64,000 bases of DNA from Cenococcum geophilum 1.58 (lineage: Eukaryota; Ascomycota; Dothideomycetes; Gloniales; Gloniaceae): positions 3,485,222-3,549,221 of the forward strand of contig KV748179.1 in NCBI GenBank assembly GCA_001692895.1, given 5' to 3'. The notes under the pieces are model-generated. The model made no database searches and was not told the origin of the DNA. It worked only from the letters and a program-made list of their open reading frames with translations. Shown in pieces: positions 25,128 through 35,989 of the stretch. The number at the start of each line of letters is the position of its first letter. Within the stretch, counting starts at the first letter, position 1. The translations under genes and the position numbers were made by a program.

Positions 25128-26200
25128 ACGGCTAGTCTATCTAACCTTACGAGACCTTTAGGAATAATTACCACTAGGAAGTTATCGGAGTGGTTACTAT
25201 ATAAGACCCTATAAAAAACAAAGGAGTTAGAGATATAATTAAGATAAGTATATTAAGACTACTAAGAACAATTATAAGAATAATTAGGGGAAGTATAGAC
25301 ACCCTAGACACGAAGCGGACTTAAAGGGGTAATGCTATACTACGCTATAACGTTAGAAAAACCTAAATTCTGCATAAAGGAACCTAATAAGTACTATAGT
25401 AATAGTCTTTAGAACTATAATTGTTTTATCCGTTAATATAAAACTAAGTTTTAGCTAGATCCGAAATATTACTCTAATAAGTATAATTAGACACTAATTG
25501 CTTCTACCTTCCTGCGTGGCACCGTTAAGAGTTTATAGATATGCTATAAGAAGAAACTTACTACACCCCTTAAATTTAGCGAACTTAAGTCCTAGTTAGT
25601 TAATTAGGTCCAAGACCCTACTAATTAAGGGATNGATTATAACTAGNNATACNATAACGCCAAATAGCNNNAAGGCTAGAGTNTAGTCTAGTTTATAAAC
25701 TACTTAGAAGAATTAGAAGATAATATACCCTACTTAAACCTATAGGATGATACTATATAACTTTACTAGCTACTTACTAAGTTACGACCTAAGATTTAAT
25801 AGGCTATATAGGAGAAGGGCGAAATTCCTACCTCTTAAGAAAAGCTTATTTCTAAAGCTACTTAGATTAAGAATACTAAAAGAGACTATTTAGGTAAGCG
25901 AAAGGAATAAGACGCTAATAATAAAGAGCGTAGGACTAGACCTAGCTTTAATAATAGGGGCAGATCCTAACCTAACTACTCTGCGGAAAAATAACGCGAG
26001 TAAGCTTTAAAGCCCTAAAGTAACGCTAATTAGCCCTAGAATAATAATAGGTAAAAACCTAATCTATATAAGTGGAACTAAGAGTTACGCGTTTATTATA
26101 ACTGCGGTAAAAAGGGCTATATAAAGCGCTTTTACTAGTAAAAAAAATAAGAGTTAAATTAATTGGGAAAAGAAAGAGCCTAGTAGATCTTTACTCCCTT
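25128..26200 (+). pseudogene. Gypsy-2a gag, RIP-inactivated
   Basis: The start corresponds to the ATG at 42658 in copy b; here the codon reads ACG, a change that RIP would not produce. The capsid-like region is followed by a CCHC zinc knuckle at about 26094-26130 (YYNCGKKGYIKRFY), with the first Cys, the His and the last Cys all replaced by Tyr. Clusters of N (25634-25683) fall in this gene. gag is in a different frame from pol. Confidence 0.8.
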
Positions 26201-26239
26201 ATACTAGGCTAGTAAGAGAAGAAGGGAGTAAGCTACCGT

Positions 26240-29200
26240 ATGGTTATTCCTGTCTCTATTTAAGTTAATAATAAATAAATAACACGAGACTGCCTTATAG
26301 ATAGCGGCGCGACTATAGGGTTTATTTCTTAATTACTAGTAAAAGAATTGGATTTGGACCTTAGCGGCTTATAGGTGCATACCGTTTAAAGCATTAAAGG
26401 CTACCGGATTCTATACTATAGGGAATAGGCTTTTTCTATAGCTAGCTAGGACCGTAATAGTTTATAGGATATATAGGAGATGCGCTTCTATGCTGTAGAA
26501 ATTAAGGGGTATGACCTTATTTTGGGATACCTATAGCTTTACCAAGTTAATCCGGATATTAATTGGCCTTTAGTCTTGTATTAATATCGGAAGTCTTAAC
26601 CGCGTATTATAGTTAAAGATTAAAAGACTTTCCTAAACTATATATAAGAAGAAAGGTAGGCATATACTATATATACCACTCTTAATACTAAGAACAGGGA
26701 TACAGGATATTTATTTTTAGATGTCCGGCTATACATAGTTAAGGAACTAGAGATTCTATAGAAATATATAGACTTAAAGGATATATCCAGTAAAGAGGCT
26801 ATATAAACCTTACCTAACCCTATATTAGTTAAGTATAAGATAGATATAGGGGATAAATAACCTTCTTTTAAACCACTGTATAACCTATTAGAAAATAAGC
26901 TAGCGGTACTGCGTTAATATATAGTGGATAATCTTTAAAGAGGATAGATTTGGCCCTCTATAAGCCTAGTAGGGGTACTAATTATATTTATACCTAAGAA
27001 GGATAAGACCCTTTACCTCTATGTCGACTATTAGGCGCTAAATAAAATTACTATAAAGAATTACTACCTGTTACCCTTAATAGGGGAGCTTATTAACAAA
27101 CTATTAAATATAAAGATATTTACGAAATTAGATCTAAAAGATATATACTATTAAATCCGGATTAAAGCTGGTAATAAGTAGAAAACGGCGTTCTAAACAC
27201 GGTACGGCCACTTTAAGTACCTAGTAATACTATTTAGGCTTACTAATACACCGGCGATATTTTAGGTCTATATTAATAAGGCATTATTAGGCCTATTAGA
27301 TACGATATATATAGTCTACCTTAATAATATTATAGTCTACTCTAATAACTACAAAGCATATACATACTACGTGCGAATAGTACTAGAAAGACTACGGGAA
27401 TATAAGCTCTATATAAACCTAAAAAAGTGCACGTTTTATACTACTAGTATTAATTTTCTGGGCTTTATTATTAGCGTTAACGGAGTATTAATAGAGAAAA
27501 GTCAGGTGGACGCTATTAGGGAATAGCCCTACCCCACAATATTTAGAGAGGTGCAGGTTTTCTTAGGTACGGCGAACTTCTACCAAACGTTTATTATTTA
27601 CTATTTATAAGTAATACTTCTAACTACCAATCTACTAAAAGGATCTAAGAATAGTAAGAAGTTAGGACCCTTTATATTTAGGGAAGCTGCTAAGCAGGCT
27701 ATAGACTAGTTAAAGGATTTATTTATATCGGCGCCTATTCTAATATACTTCTACTAGAAGCTATATATATACCTTAAAACGGATATATCTAGCTTCGCCC
27801 TAGGGGCAATTATATCTTAATTAAAAAACGGAGAATAGCATCCTATGGCGTTTTAGTTAAGGAAAATAACCCCTATAGAATAGCGTTATATAACGTATAA
27901 CTAGGAGTTACTTATAATAGTTATAGTAATAAAGCACTGGTAATATTATTGTATAGGAATTAATTACCCCATTAAAGTTCTTATAGACTATAATAACCTA
28001 GAATACTTTATAACTATAAAGGTGTTAAGTAGTTAATAAACTAGGTGGGTAGAGACACTATTATAGTACAATTTTAAGATTATATACCACCTAGAAAAGA
28101 TAAATCCTGCTAATAGGTTATTAAGATATTTAGATTATAAGACAAGGAGGATCTAGGACAGTATAGGGGAAATAATCCCTATATTACAAAATTTGCTTAG
28201 GAAGAAAAAAGACTCTTTCCCTAAAACTATAGAATTTTATAATAGGGTAGAGGTCCTAGCAATACAGCTATAAAGCGACACAATTATAGAGCCGTAGGAT
28301 ATAGTTATAAACTAGGTTATAGACTAAGCAAACGTTATAAAGTTAGCATACCCTAGAATTAGCGAGAATTCTATAGGATGTGCTAAAGGTATCGCGGCAC
28401 TTTTAACTTAACGGCGTATTAGCTGCAAGTTTTCAGATCTAAGGGGAATAGGCAAGATACCTATCCGCAGCGTAGTATACTGCATAATAGTAGGAAAATC
28501 TACTGGCACTAATGGTTTAAAACGTCTTGTGCTATACCTTAAGTTTATAATAGCGGCAGGTAAAATAGAAGTAAGTAATCTGTATAAAACCTTTCCGGAT
28601 CTTCTTCTTTAAGCTTAATAAAGGGACACCTTCGCCTCTAGGGAGAGGTAGAAAGATATAGTAGAGACTAACTTAGCTAGAGTTACTAAGAAGCTATAGT
28701 AGTAAGACTAAAAGGGTCTATTATACTTTAAGGGTGCTATATATATCCTAAAGAACTAAGCAATTTAAGACGAAATTTTAAAGGTCTTCTATAATAACCC
28801 TTTTAGGGGTCACTACAGTGCTAACAGAACCCTTAAGGCCGTTTAAAGGAAATACTTTTAGGATAAAATATCTAAAGAGGTTAAGGACTATATATTAAGG
28901 TATAATATATGCTAAAGGATATAGGTATCTAGGTATCGCCTATATAGCAAGTTATTAGTGCTTCCTATTCTATAGGGACCTATATTAGAATTAATAATAG
29001 ATTTTATTATAGGCTTACCCCCTACTAAGATAAGAACTAAAGAGGTTGCTAACGCTATTCTAGTAATCGTTAATAGGTATATAAAGTTTTTAGGATACTT
29101 TACTATTATAATAATAATTACGGTAGCAGAACTGGCAGACCTGTTTTTAGAATAGTAGCTCTTATTTAGCACGTTAAGGGGAATTATATCTAATAAAGGT

Positions 29201-30080
29201 ACCATATTTAATAGTGTATTTTAGTCTTTATTCTATCTCTTATTAAAAATATAGTAAAGGATAAGTACTACCTTCTACCTATAAATAGACGGGCTAATAG
29301 AGCGTCTAAATACGTTATTAGAACACTACCTCTGCTGCTATATTAATTATTAATAGGATAATTAAACATTATAGTTAGCTTTAGCGTAATATATATATAA
29401 TATAAGCATCTATAGTAGTATAAAAATAACCCCTTATAAAGCATTATTTAGGGTAAAAGTAAATAACCCCTAGAACGTTAAAGATATTATTTCTAAAAGG
29501 GAGGCACTAGCAGCGTCTAAGAGAATTAAGCAAATAAGAATTTGTAGAAAAGAACTTAAAAAGCACTTACTAGACGCCCAGGCCGTATAAAAAAGGTATT
29601 ATAACGAAAAATATATACTAAAAGAATTTAAGATAGGAGACGAAGTCTTACTATCTATAAAAAAATATCTAAATAAAACGTATTAAGAAGAAGCTGGATT
29701 ACTAGTAGCTCGGACCCTTTAAGATAGCTAGGAAAACTAAAGGAAATTAAGCCTATAAATTAGAATTGCCAAAATTATACCTAATATATTCTATATTTTA
29801 TATTTCCTTACTAAAGCTATACTAGAGAAGAGATAGTGCGGAACTGCTACTACCTAGCAAAATTAATAGGGAACTAGAATAGAATATAGAAGACATTCTA
29901 GACTATAAATAGCGTTAGAAAAAGCGCGAATTTTTAGTTCACTAGGAAGGATACTTTTAGGCGTATAATAGTTAGGAATCTAAGAAGTACCTTTAGCTAG
30001 GATATAACACGGCAATTAAAACCTTCCTAAGGACTAAAGGTAAAGATTTAGTAACGGTTCCGGATATACTATAGATAAGA
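26240..30080 (+). pseudogene. Gypsy-2a pol (protease, RT, RNase H, integrase, chromodomain), RIP-inactivated
   Basis: Protease: CLIDSGATIGFIS at 26291. RT: KDKTLYLYVDY near 27000-27030, LDLKDIYY near 27130, active site VYLNNIIVYSNN from 27314 where YLDD is expected. RNase H region: 27700-28100. Integrase: GHYSANRTLK zinc-binding part near 28810, core Asp in IDFIIGLPPTK at 28997. The chromodomain is near 29935-30000 (FLVHQEGYFQAYNS-like). Protease, RT and integrase share one frame, shifted -1 from gag. All interruptions are TAG/TAA, as RIP makes. Confidence 0.9.
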
Positions 30081-30599
30081 TAATAGGGAAGACCCTATAA
30101 ATTAAAACTGTAAGGTTAAGCACAGGCATTAAGAATGGAAATATTTTACTATTATAATAGGGATCCTAGAACCCTATAAGGGGAAGCTTATAGGACCTAT
30201 AGGAGAACCACTAGGGATACTGTCTAAAGAAGACGCTATTTAAGAATAAGTAGTAGCAATATAAGAAGAGGCCTTAGGGATTTAGAAGGACCCCCTAGGG
30301 ATAAAAAGAGAGTATCTAGTCTAGCACTAAAGATACGCAGTAAAGTTAATAATACGAAGAGGAGTAAAAGGACAGCCTATAAAGAATTAAAAATTTTAAA
30401 AAATTATAAAGCACCTATAGGAATACTACCCGTTTATTATATATAGGGATTATAGTAGTGCAGTACCTTTATAAGAATTATTATTAAAGCTTAGAATAAA
30501 GGCATCCCTAAAGTATAAAGTTAATTCCTAATAATAGGGCATCCTAGAGGTACCTAAGAAGCACTATATAAAGCTATTTTATAAGAAAAAGGAAAGAGC

Positions 30600-31990
30600 T
30601 AGGTAATAACTTAAATACTAGTAATAGTAATAGGAGCCTCCTCTTCTATCTTAACATTATTATTAATAGTATTATTGGCTTCTCTATCCCTAGAATTAAT
30701 AATACTTCTACTAACATTTTTCTTAAAATAATGGGTACTAAAAGGACTAGCATAGGCAGGAGACTGGTGAGGAAAACGTTTATCTTAACCTTTGTTACTA
30801 TCCTTAGTATTTCTAGGTTCTAAATCGGCGTCTAAATAGGGATTAAAGAGATATTAGCTAAAGGAGTTAGTATAGTTCCTAAGTAAGTTACTAGAGAAAC
30901 TTACCTAGCCAGAGTAGCCCGCGTAAAAGTATAAATGTTATTATTAATAAGGACAAGCTATTTATATATACGCTCCTAAATACTATATATCTAAGATTAT
31001 TACGTCTCTATAGTAGTAGAAACCCTTATTAAATTAAAGAGTCTACAAGCAAGGGAAGACACCTTTTATCCCCGCCTGTTACTATTAGAATATTAACAGA
31101 AATTTTAGATGGCGCGTTAGAGCCTATAAGTCTTATATATATAGATAGCGGGGATCTAGTATAATTAGTAAAATCTAGAATAAAACGGAATAGGAAATAC
31201 CGGGATATAGGTCTTTCTCCTACTGCGGCAATAGGAGTATTTAGATTTATTTTTACTAGAGTAAGGTATCTTATAGATATAGGAAAGATCCTATATAAGA
31301 GCATAAATGTAGCAATGATAGCATTTTAGGGAAACTGCTATAGGAGTAATAGACGCTGTCTAGGGCGTTACTAAGAGAGGAATAATACTGCCGCCGGTTT
31401 AGGGATGCGTAGAAGGACCACGAGCCATTATAAGAAAATACTCTAAGAAGTTAGCATCGTTATAAGAGATAAGGTAGAGATCCTATTACTTATAGACGTG
31501 TTATAAAAAGAGAATAAAGCAGCTATAAAAGAATAGCTAGAGATATAGAAGCTAAAAGCGGAGATATAAAGGAAATAGTCTGCTAAAAGATGAGATAAAT
31601 AGTATTATTAATAAAAAGACGCGTAAGAGGCGATAGCTTATAAACTAGAAGAAAATTAAAATAAAGACGTTATTATTAGAACCTATTTTAGGTAAATAGG
31701 GATAGTAGCTTATAGACGTATTATATAGGATAATCTCTAGATTAACTTATAACAAACTCTTATAATAAGAAAGGTAAATCCCATCTAATTTTTATTATTA
31801 TTATTTTAGTTCTATTATAAAGGCATTATAAAGAACTATAGTAGGAGAAGAGTAGAGGAACTAAGAATAAAGTAAGGTTCTATACTAGTAAAGAACTAGC
31901 TATAAGCCGCATTATAGAGTACCTTTCTACTAAGAATTTTCCCTAGTAGTTTTAGCCGGAACTCTATAAAAGCTTAATAGAGGCGAAGTC
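30600..31990 (+). pseudogene. Gypsy-2a extra reading frame after the chromodomain
   Basis: Downstream of pol a further frame can be followed from about 30.6 to 31.7 kb with only RIP-type stops. It starts Gln-rich, continues with YLRLLRLYSSRNPY near 30980-31030, SKGRHLLSPPVTIRILTEIL at about 31045-31104 and FIFTRVRYLIDIGKILYKS near 31248-31304, and ends in a Lys/Glu/Gln-rich region. It is in the -1 frame relative to pol. Copy b shows the same sequence in the same relative frame. No known domain is recognised; env, a second gag-like module or a captured host gene are all possible. Confidence 0.55.
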
Positions 31991-32023
31991 TTAAAGGACT
32001 AAGACCCTTAAAGGGGAGGCAAT

Positions 32024-32340
32024 TATAACGGAATTCCCTAGAAGGTACATATTAGATAAGATAAAAGGAGGTTTTATCTATATTCTATCTACATCCTAGA
32101 AGACACGGTTAGATAGATAAGGGGTAAAGGGTTTTACTAGCGTTTTAGAAGGATTATATAGGGAGCTGGTTCTCCTCTAGAGAAGGACTAGCGATTAGTC
32201 TCTAAATAGAAGAGGTTAGAAAGCATTGTCCTTTATTTATAAAGATCATTCTACCTTAACTTATCTTCTACTTACCTATAACTCTTATTCTACACTATTA
32301 ATTAGATAATTATACGTTCCGGTCAGACTAGCCCCTTACA
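32024..32340 (+). repeat. 3' LTR of Gypsy-2a
   Basis: 317 bp, starting TATAACGGAATTCCCTAGAA (TGTAAC mutated by G-to-A) and ending CCCCTTACA. It is preceded by the polypurine tract and followed by the ATAAT duplication. Confidence 0.93.
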
Positions 32341-32345
32341 ATAAT

Positions 32346-32890
32346 GCCGGTTTTTAAAGGCATTGTAATAAAATATATATTAATTTAACTTTATTAAATA
32401 GAGCTTATCTCTAAGTTTTTATAGATTATTATTATGTTGTTAAGATATCTTAGGTTAAAATTTGGGATTTTTAGTAAGATTTAGGCTAACTTACTAGCTT
32501 ATCTGTTTTACTTAGTTACCAAATATATTAGTAGCAGTATAATTAATTAGCTAGTAATAAAAGCACTAAATACTTTAAACTTGCTACTATTAGTAGGGAG
32601 GATAGCCAACTCGCACCAGCCGTACCCTTATACGGTGGCGATTTCTATAGGCAGTTCTACTATAAGTTAGAGAGTTAAGTTAGTAGCTAAGTTTAGTTAG
32701 GTTATAGAACTATAGGGCTAAAATCGGCCTATATATTAGGCTTTATATAGCTATAGGCTAATAGGCTAAGCTTTTAATCGATCTAAGTAAATTATACATG
32801 CTAGTTACGTAAGATGCGCTAGATTGTATCGCACTAGCCTAATTAATAATTACTTTTATTGCAGGTACTACATTAGCATTTTGTTGGGGT
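32346..32890. other. AT-rich flank of Gypsy-2a; holds dispersed repeat copy 2
   Basis: No gene recognised. This is the sequence once contiguous with 24655. About 32480-32640 is the inverted partner of 3705-3850. RIP is moderate to strong up to about 32870, then stops abruptly at the minisatellite island. Confidence 0.4.
32480..32640 (-). repeat. Dispersed repeat copy 2 (inverted match to 3705-3850)
   Basis: The reverse complement of 32560-32640 (GGCTGGTGCGAGTTGGCTAT then CCTCCCTACTAATAGTAGCA) matches 3720-3775 with mainly transition differences. This copy is more mutated. Confidence 0.55.
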
Positions 32891-32895
32891 GCTAA

Positions 32896-33112
32896 GATCC
32901 TGGAGGCCTCCTGACAGGATTTTGATTGTCCTGGAGGTCCTGGAGGTCCTGACAGGCTCCTGACAGGCTCCTGGCAGGATTTTGATTTTCCTAATCGTCC
33001 TGGTTGTCCTGACAGGCTCCTACCAGGATCTTTGATTTTCTGTCAGGGTCCTGTCAGGTCCTGACAGGAAACTAGTATTTCCTGATCGTCCTGTCAGGTT
33101 CCTGGCAGGATA
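32896..33112 (+). repeat. CTGACAGG-type minisatellite, block 1
   Basis: Degenerate short units such as TCCTGACAGGC and TCCTGGAGG repeat about 20 times, several of them palindromic (CTGTCAGG/CCTGACAG). A second block of the same kind is at 34579-34680. CA and TG are abundant, so RIP has not acted here. Confidence 0.85.
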
Positions 33113-33330
33113 CCCCTAAGCGACACCCCTCCTAATAACCCCCCCCCAAAGCGACACCTCTGCACACCCTCAAGCAACACCCCAATGCGACACCCCCCTC
33201 ATGCGGACACCCCCCTTCATGCGACACCCCCCCCCCCCCCCCACCTTAGGTGCGCGCGCGCGCGACACATAGTGCTATCGGGCGCGACACACAGTGCTAT
33301 CGGGTCCCCGCTATATTCCCGATAGCCTAC
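33113..33330 (+). repeat. C-rich and CG-alternating simple sequence
   Basis: Repeats of the type GCGACACCCCC and a C-tract at about 33228-33242 are followed by (GC)n at 33250-33264. Two direct copies of a ~22-bp unit (GCGACACATAGTGCTATCGG) come next. No coding frame is credible. Confidence 0.8.
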
Positions 33331-33430
33331 ACGTGCCTCTGCCAAGTTACCCCCTTTGTAGCCACCTTATTTTTTACCCTTCCTTGCATCCTCCCTACCT
33401 TAGGAGGCACTAGAACAGCAGCCAGCAGAG

Positions 33431-33792
33431 GACCGTCGCTAGAACCAGACGACTGTCACCAGAACCAGACGACCGTTGCCAGAACCAGATGACCGTCCTA
33501 GAGCCAGACGACCGTCCTAAAACTAGACGACCGTTACCAGAACTAGAAGACGACCTTTCGAACAACCAGCCAGCGAATACCACGAACGATTCAATTGATC
33601 GATCGATCGAATTAAACCAGAGCTTCGATATCGGCCCATCACCGAATCGAATCAAGGCCTCCTAGGGAGGCACCCTAGACGACCACCGTTCGAATGTACA
33701 GCTAGCGAACGGCCATAGAGAACGATCTGAATCAATTAGATCCTTCGATCGGGCCGACCCCTCCCCCGAATTGAATTGGATACTGACATAGG
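33431..33792 (+). repeat. Tandem duplication, left copy, with 20-bp minisatellite (33431-33548)
   Basis: Six units of 19-20 bp (GACCGTCGCCAGAACCAGAC type) are followed by unique-looking sequence with GATCGATCGATCG and GCCTCCTAGGGAGGC palindromes. The whole block is repeated at 33820-34178. Confidence 0.85.
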
Positions 33793-33819
33793 CAGGCAGG
33801 CAGGAGGCAGGTAGGAGAG

Positions 33820-34178
33820 GACCGTCGCCAGAACCAGACGACCGTCGTCAGAGCCAGACGGCCGTCGTCAGAGCCAGATGACCGTCGCCAGAGCTAGACG
33901 ACTGTCGTCAGAGCTAGACGACCGTCGCCAGAGCCAGACGATAATCGTTCGAACGACCAGCCAGCGAACACCACAATCGATTCAATCGATCGATTAAATC
34001 GAACCAGAGCCTTAATATCAGCCCGTTACCGAATTAAATCGAATCAAGGCCTCCTAGGGAGGCACCCCAGACGACTACCGTTTAAACGTACAGCTAGCGA
34101 ACGCCTATAGAGAACGATTCGAATTAAGCAGAACCTTCGATTAGGCCGACCTCTCCCCCAAATTACAGATACAGACAG
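33820..34178 (+). repeat. Tandem duplication, right copy, with 20-bp minisatellite (33820-33939)
   Basis: Six 20-bp units (GACCGTCGTCAGAGCCAGAC type) and the same downstream sequence as the left copy, offset by 389 bp. The copies differ at scattered positions, partly as C/T changes. Confidence 0.85.
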
Positions 34179-34316
34179 GTAGGTATAGATAGGTAGGCAT
34201 GACAGGCATAGGTAGGCATAGATAGGTAGGACAGGCAGGATAGGCAGGATAGGTAGGATAGGCAGGATAGGCAGGCAGGCAGGCAGGTAGGCAGGCAGGC
34301 AGGCAGGCAGGCACTA
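34165..34316 (+). repeat. AGGC/AGGT tetranucleotide microsatellite
   Basis: Alternating AGGC, AGGT and AGGATAGGC units, ending in a pure AGGC run at about 34270-34312. Open frames across it are a by-product of the repeat. Confidence 0.9.
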
Positions 34317-34578
34317 GGCCTAGTTAGGAAATCAGCACATGGCCGGGTCGTCGGGAACACCGCCGATCGATGATTTGGAGCCTCCGTGAGAGGCTCCTCA
34401 GTCGATCGCCCGACGCTTGATTGTAGAGCTCCATGATAGATATAGGCGGTAGGCAGAAAAGATTGATCTGGATTATTTAGATTATATATAATTAAATTTT
34501 AAATTATATATTTTTTTCACTGGCTGCAAATACTGGAGTGTTATTATCCTTATTTTTAAATCTAGAATTTTTATTGTT

Positions 34579-34680
34579 GTCCTGATGGTCCTGATTGTCC
34601 TGATAGTCCTAGAGGTCCTGGAGGTCCTAGTAGTCCTGGTGGTCCGGGCGACCTCCTGACAGGCTCCTGGTAGGATGCCG
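34579..34680 (+). repeat. CTGACAGG-type minisatellite, block 2
   Basis: Units such as GTCCTGATGGTCCTGATTGT and GGTCCTGGAGGTCCTAGTAG are the same family as block 1 at 32896-33112. The two blocks bracket the island. Confidence 0.8.
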
Positions 34681-34689
34681 AGTGTGAGT

Positions 34690-35129
34690 TCTGACAGCCC
34701 TAATAGGAGCTGTTAGGAGCTGTTAGTACTGTTAGAAGGTATAAACATTTTGCTGATGTAATATAAGTAGCGACCTTACGTAAATCTTTATACGATAGCA
34801 GCCATAACGCTAATAATGGCTTTTAAATATTATAGTGAAGTTTATAGGCTTAAATAGAACTATTTTATAAGTTTTGGTAGTAGTAAAAGTGTAATAATAG
34901 TGCTGTAGCGGAAGAAGTCTGTTTTGCGACAAAGGAGGCTCTCTATAAATTAGGTGCGGCAATAACAACGTAATAGTAATTTTTAGGTGTAAAGGTGCCT
35001 GCGCGTTTAGGATCACTTATAGTATATATATAATATAAAAATATAATAGACACTAAAGTGTATGCATAGTTTAAGTGGTATAAAGTTAAAGTACCCCCTA
35101 TTTTTCTCGGCGTGGGGGGTTTCTTAACT
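34690..35129. other. No gene recognised
   Basis: A transition from the non-RIPped island to AT-rich sequence. It contains short GGAGCTGTTA repeats near 34707-34732 and an imperfect palindrome around CCCCCTATTTTTCTCG and CGTGGGGGGT at about 35094-35132, just beyond the C-terminal end of the F-box/LRR pseudogene. Confidence 0.4.
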
Positions 35130-35469
35130 TATAGAAATAGATATTACACTTAAGATTAGTAACTAGCTTATTTAAAAGGCCTACGTTACTTTTATAATAT
35201 TTGAAAAACCTAATATATCTGCTATTTATTATAATACTCTAAAGGCGGATATACTTAATATTAAGATAAAGAATTATATATCTATAAACTCGCTAAGGTT
35301 ATAAAGTTTTACGTTTATTAAAGTTAAAGCCTTAAGTGAACCTTTAAATAGTTATAGGGCAGTTTTAAGACCTTAATAACCTATTATATACCCGGATACA
35401 GTTAACTCTTATAGCTGCTTAGAACTAATATTTTCTAATATACCTATAATAGCACTCCAATTACCTAGT
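35130..35469 (-). pseudogene. F-box/LRR-like protein 1, C-terminal fragment (split by Gypsy-2b)
   Basis: The minus-strand continuation of the gene at 43187-43823. At the junction the codons join as ...TSKL then GNWSAIIGILENISSKQLQE, using one copy of the ACTGG target duplication. The following leucine-rich stretch (LFKGSLKALTLINVKLYNLS) fits the repeat half of fungal F-box proteins. Stops are TAG/TAA at likely Gln codons. The real C-terminus is uncertain. Confidence 0.7.
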
Positions 35470-35847
35470 TGTAAGAGGCCAGCTTAACCGGAACGTATAA
35501 TTATCTAATCAACAGTGTCACCGGTAAGTAGAAGGTAAGTCGAAGGTAAATAGAAGATAAGTTAAAGGTAGAATGAGTTTCACGTATTAAAGGACAAATG
35601 CTTCTAACCACTTCTATTTAGAGACTAATCGCTAGTTCTTCTTTAGAGGAGAACTAGCTCCCTATATAATCTTTCTAAGACGCTAGTAAAACCCTTTACC
35701 CCTTATTTGTCTGACTGTGTCTTTTAAGACGTAGATGGAATATAGGTAAGACCTCCTTCTGGAATATAGATGAGACGTTCCTCTAGAACATAGATAAGAC
35801 CTCCTTCTGTTTTATCTGATATATACCTTCTAGGGAATTTTGTTATA
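35470..35847 (-). repeat. 3' LTR of Gypsy-2b
   Basis: 378 bp. In the element sense it begins TATAACAAAATTCC (RIPped TGTAACGG) and ends GGCCTCTTACA. It has three ~24-bp units around TCTCATCTATATTCCAGA where copy a has one. The polypurine tract lies just to the right, as AGGGGAGGCAAT on the minus strand. Confidence 0.93.
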
Positions 35848-35989
35848 ATTGCCTCCCCTTTAAGGGTCTTGGTCCTCTAAGACTTCGCCTCTACTAAGCT
35901 TTTATAGAGTTCCGGCTAAAACCATTTGTCCTTAATTCCTCTACTCTTTTCCCACTATAGTTCCTTATAATGCTTTTATAATGGAACTA

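Larger units (their letters stand above)
24656..32340 (+). mobile_element. Gypsy family 2, copy a
   Basis: A complete 7,685-bp LTR retrotransposon with 317-bp LTRs and a perfect target-site duplication ATAAT (24651-24655 and 32341-32345). A polypurine tract (AAAGGGGAGGCAAT) sits just before the 3' LTR. It encodes gag with a zinc knuckle, protease, RT, RNase H, integrase and a chromodomain, and has about 2 kb of further sequence after these. Copy b lies inverted at 35470-43186. Confidence 0.95.

Noticed and set aside
28912..29205. Open minus-strand frame of 97 codons, with a near-identical plus-strand frame at 38584-38874
   Set aside because: Both are antisense to the integrase of Gypsy family 2. 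Conservation between them follows from the element being duplicated.
31029..31304. Open minus-strand frame of 91 codons
   Set aside because: Antisense to the extra frame of Gypsy-2a. The sense strand carries the sequence matched in copy b.
33250..33655. Open frames on both strands in the island
   Set aside because: They run through 20-bp and simple repeats whose length is not a multiple of three and have no protein-like composition.
34163..34360. Minus-strand frame rich in Cys, Leu, Pro and Ser
   Set aside because: A direct translation of the AGGC/AGGT microsatellite, not a cysteine-rich effector.
35094..35132. Terminal inverted repeat of a Tc1/pogo transposon (CCCCCTATTTTT...)
   Set aside because: Only one imperfect palindrome is present and no transposase or second end was found. 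The adjacent frame fits the F-box/LRR pseudogene better.
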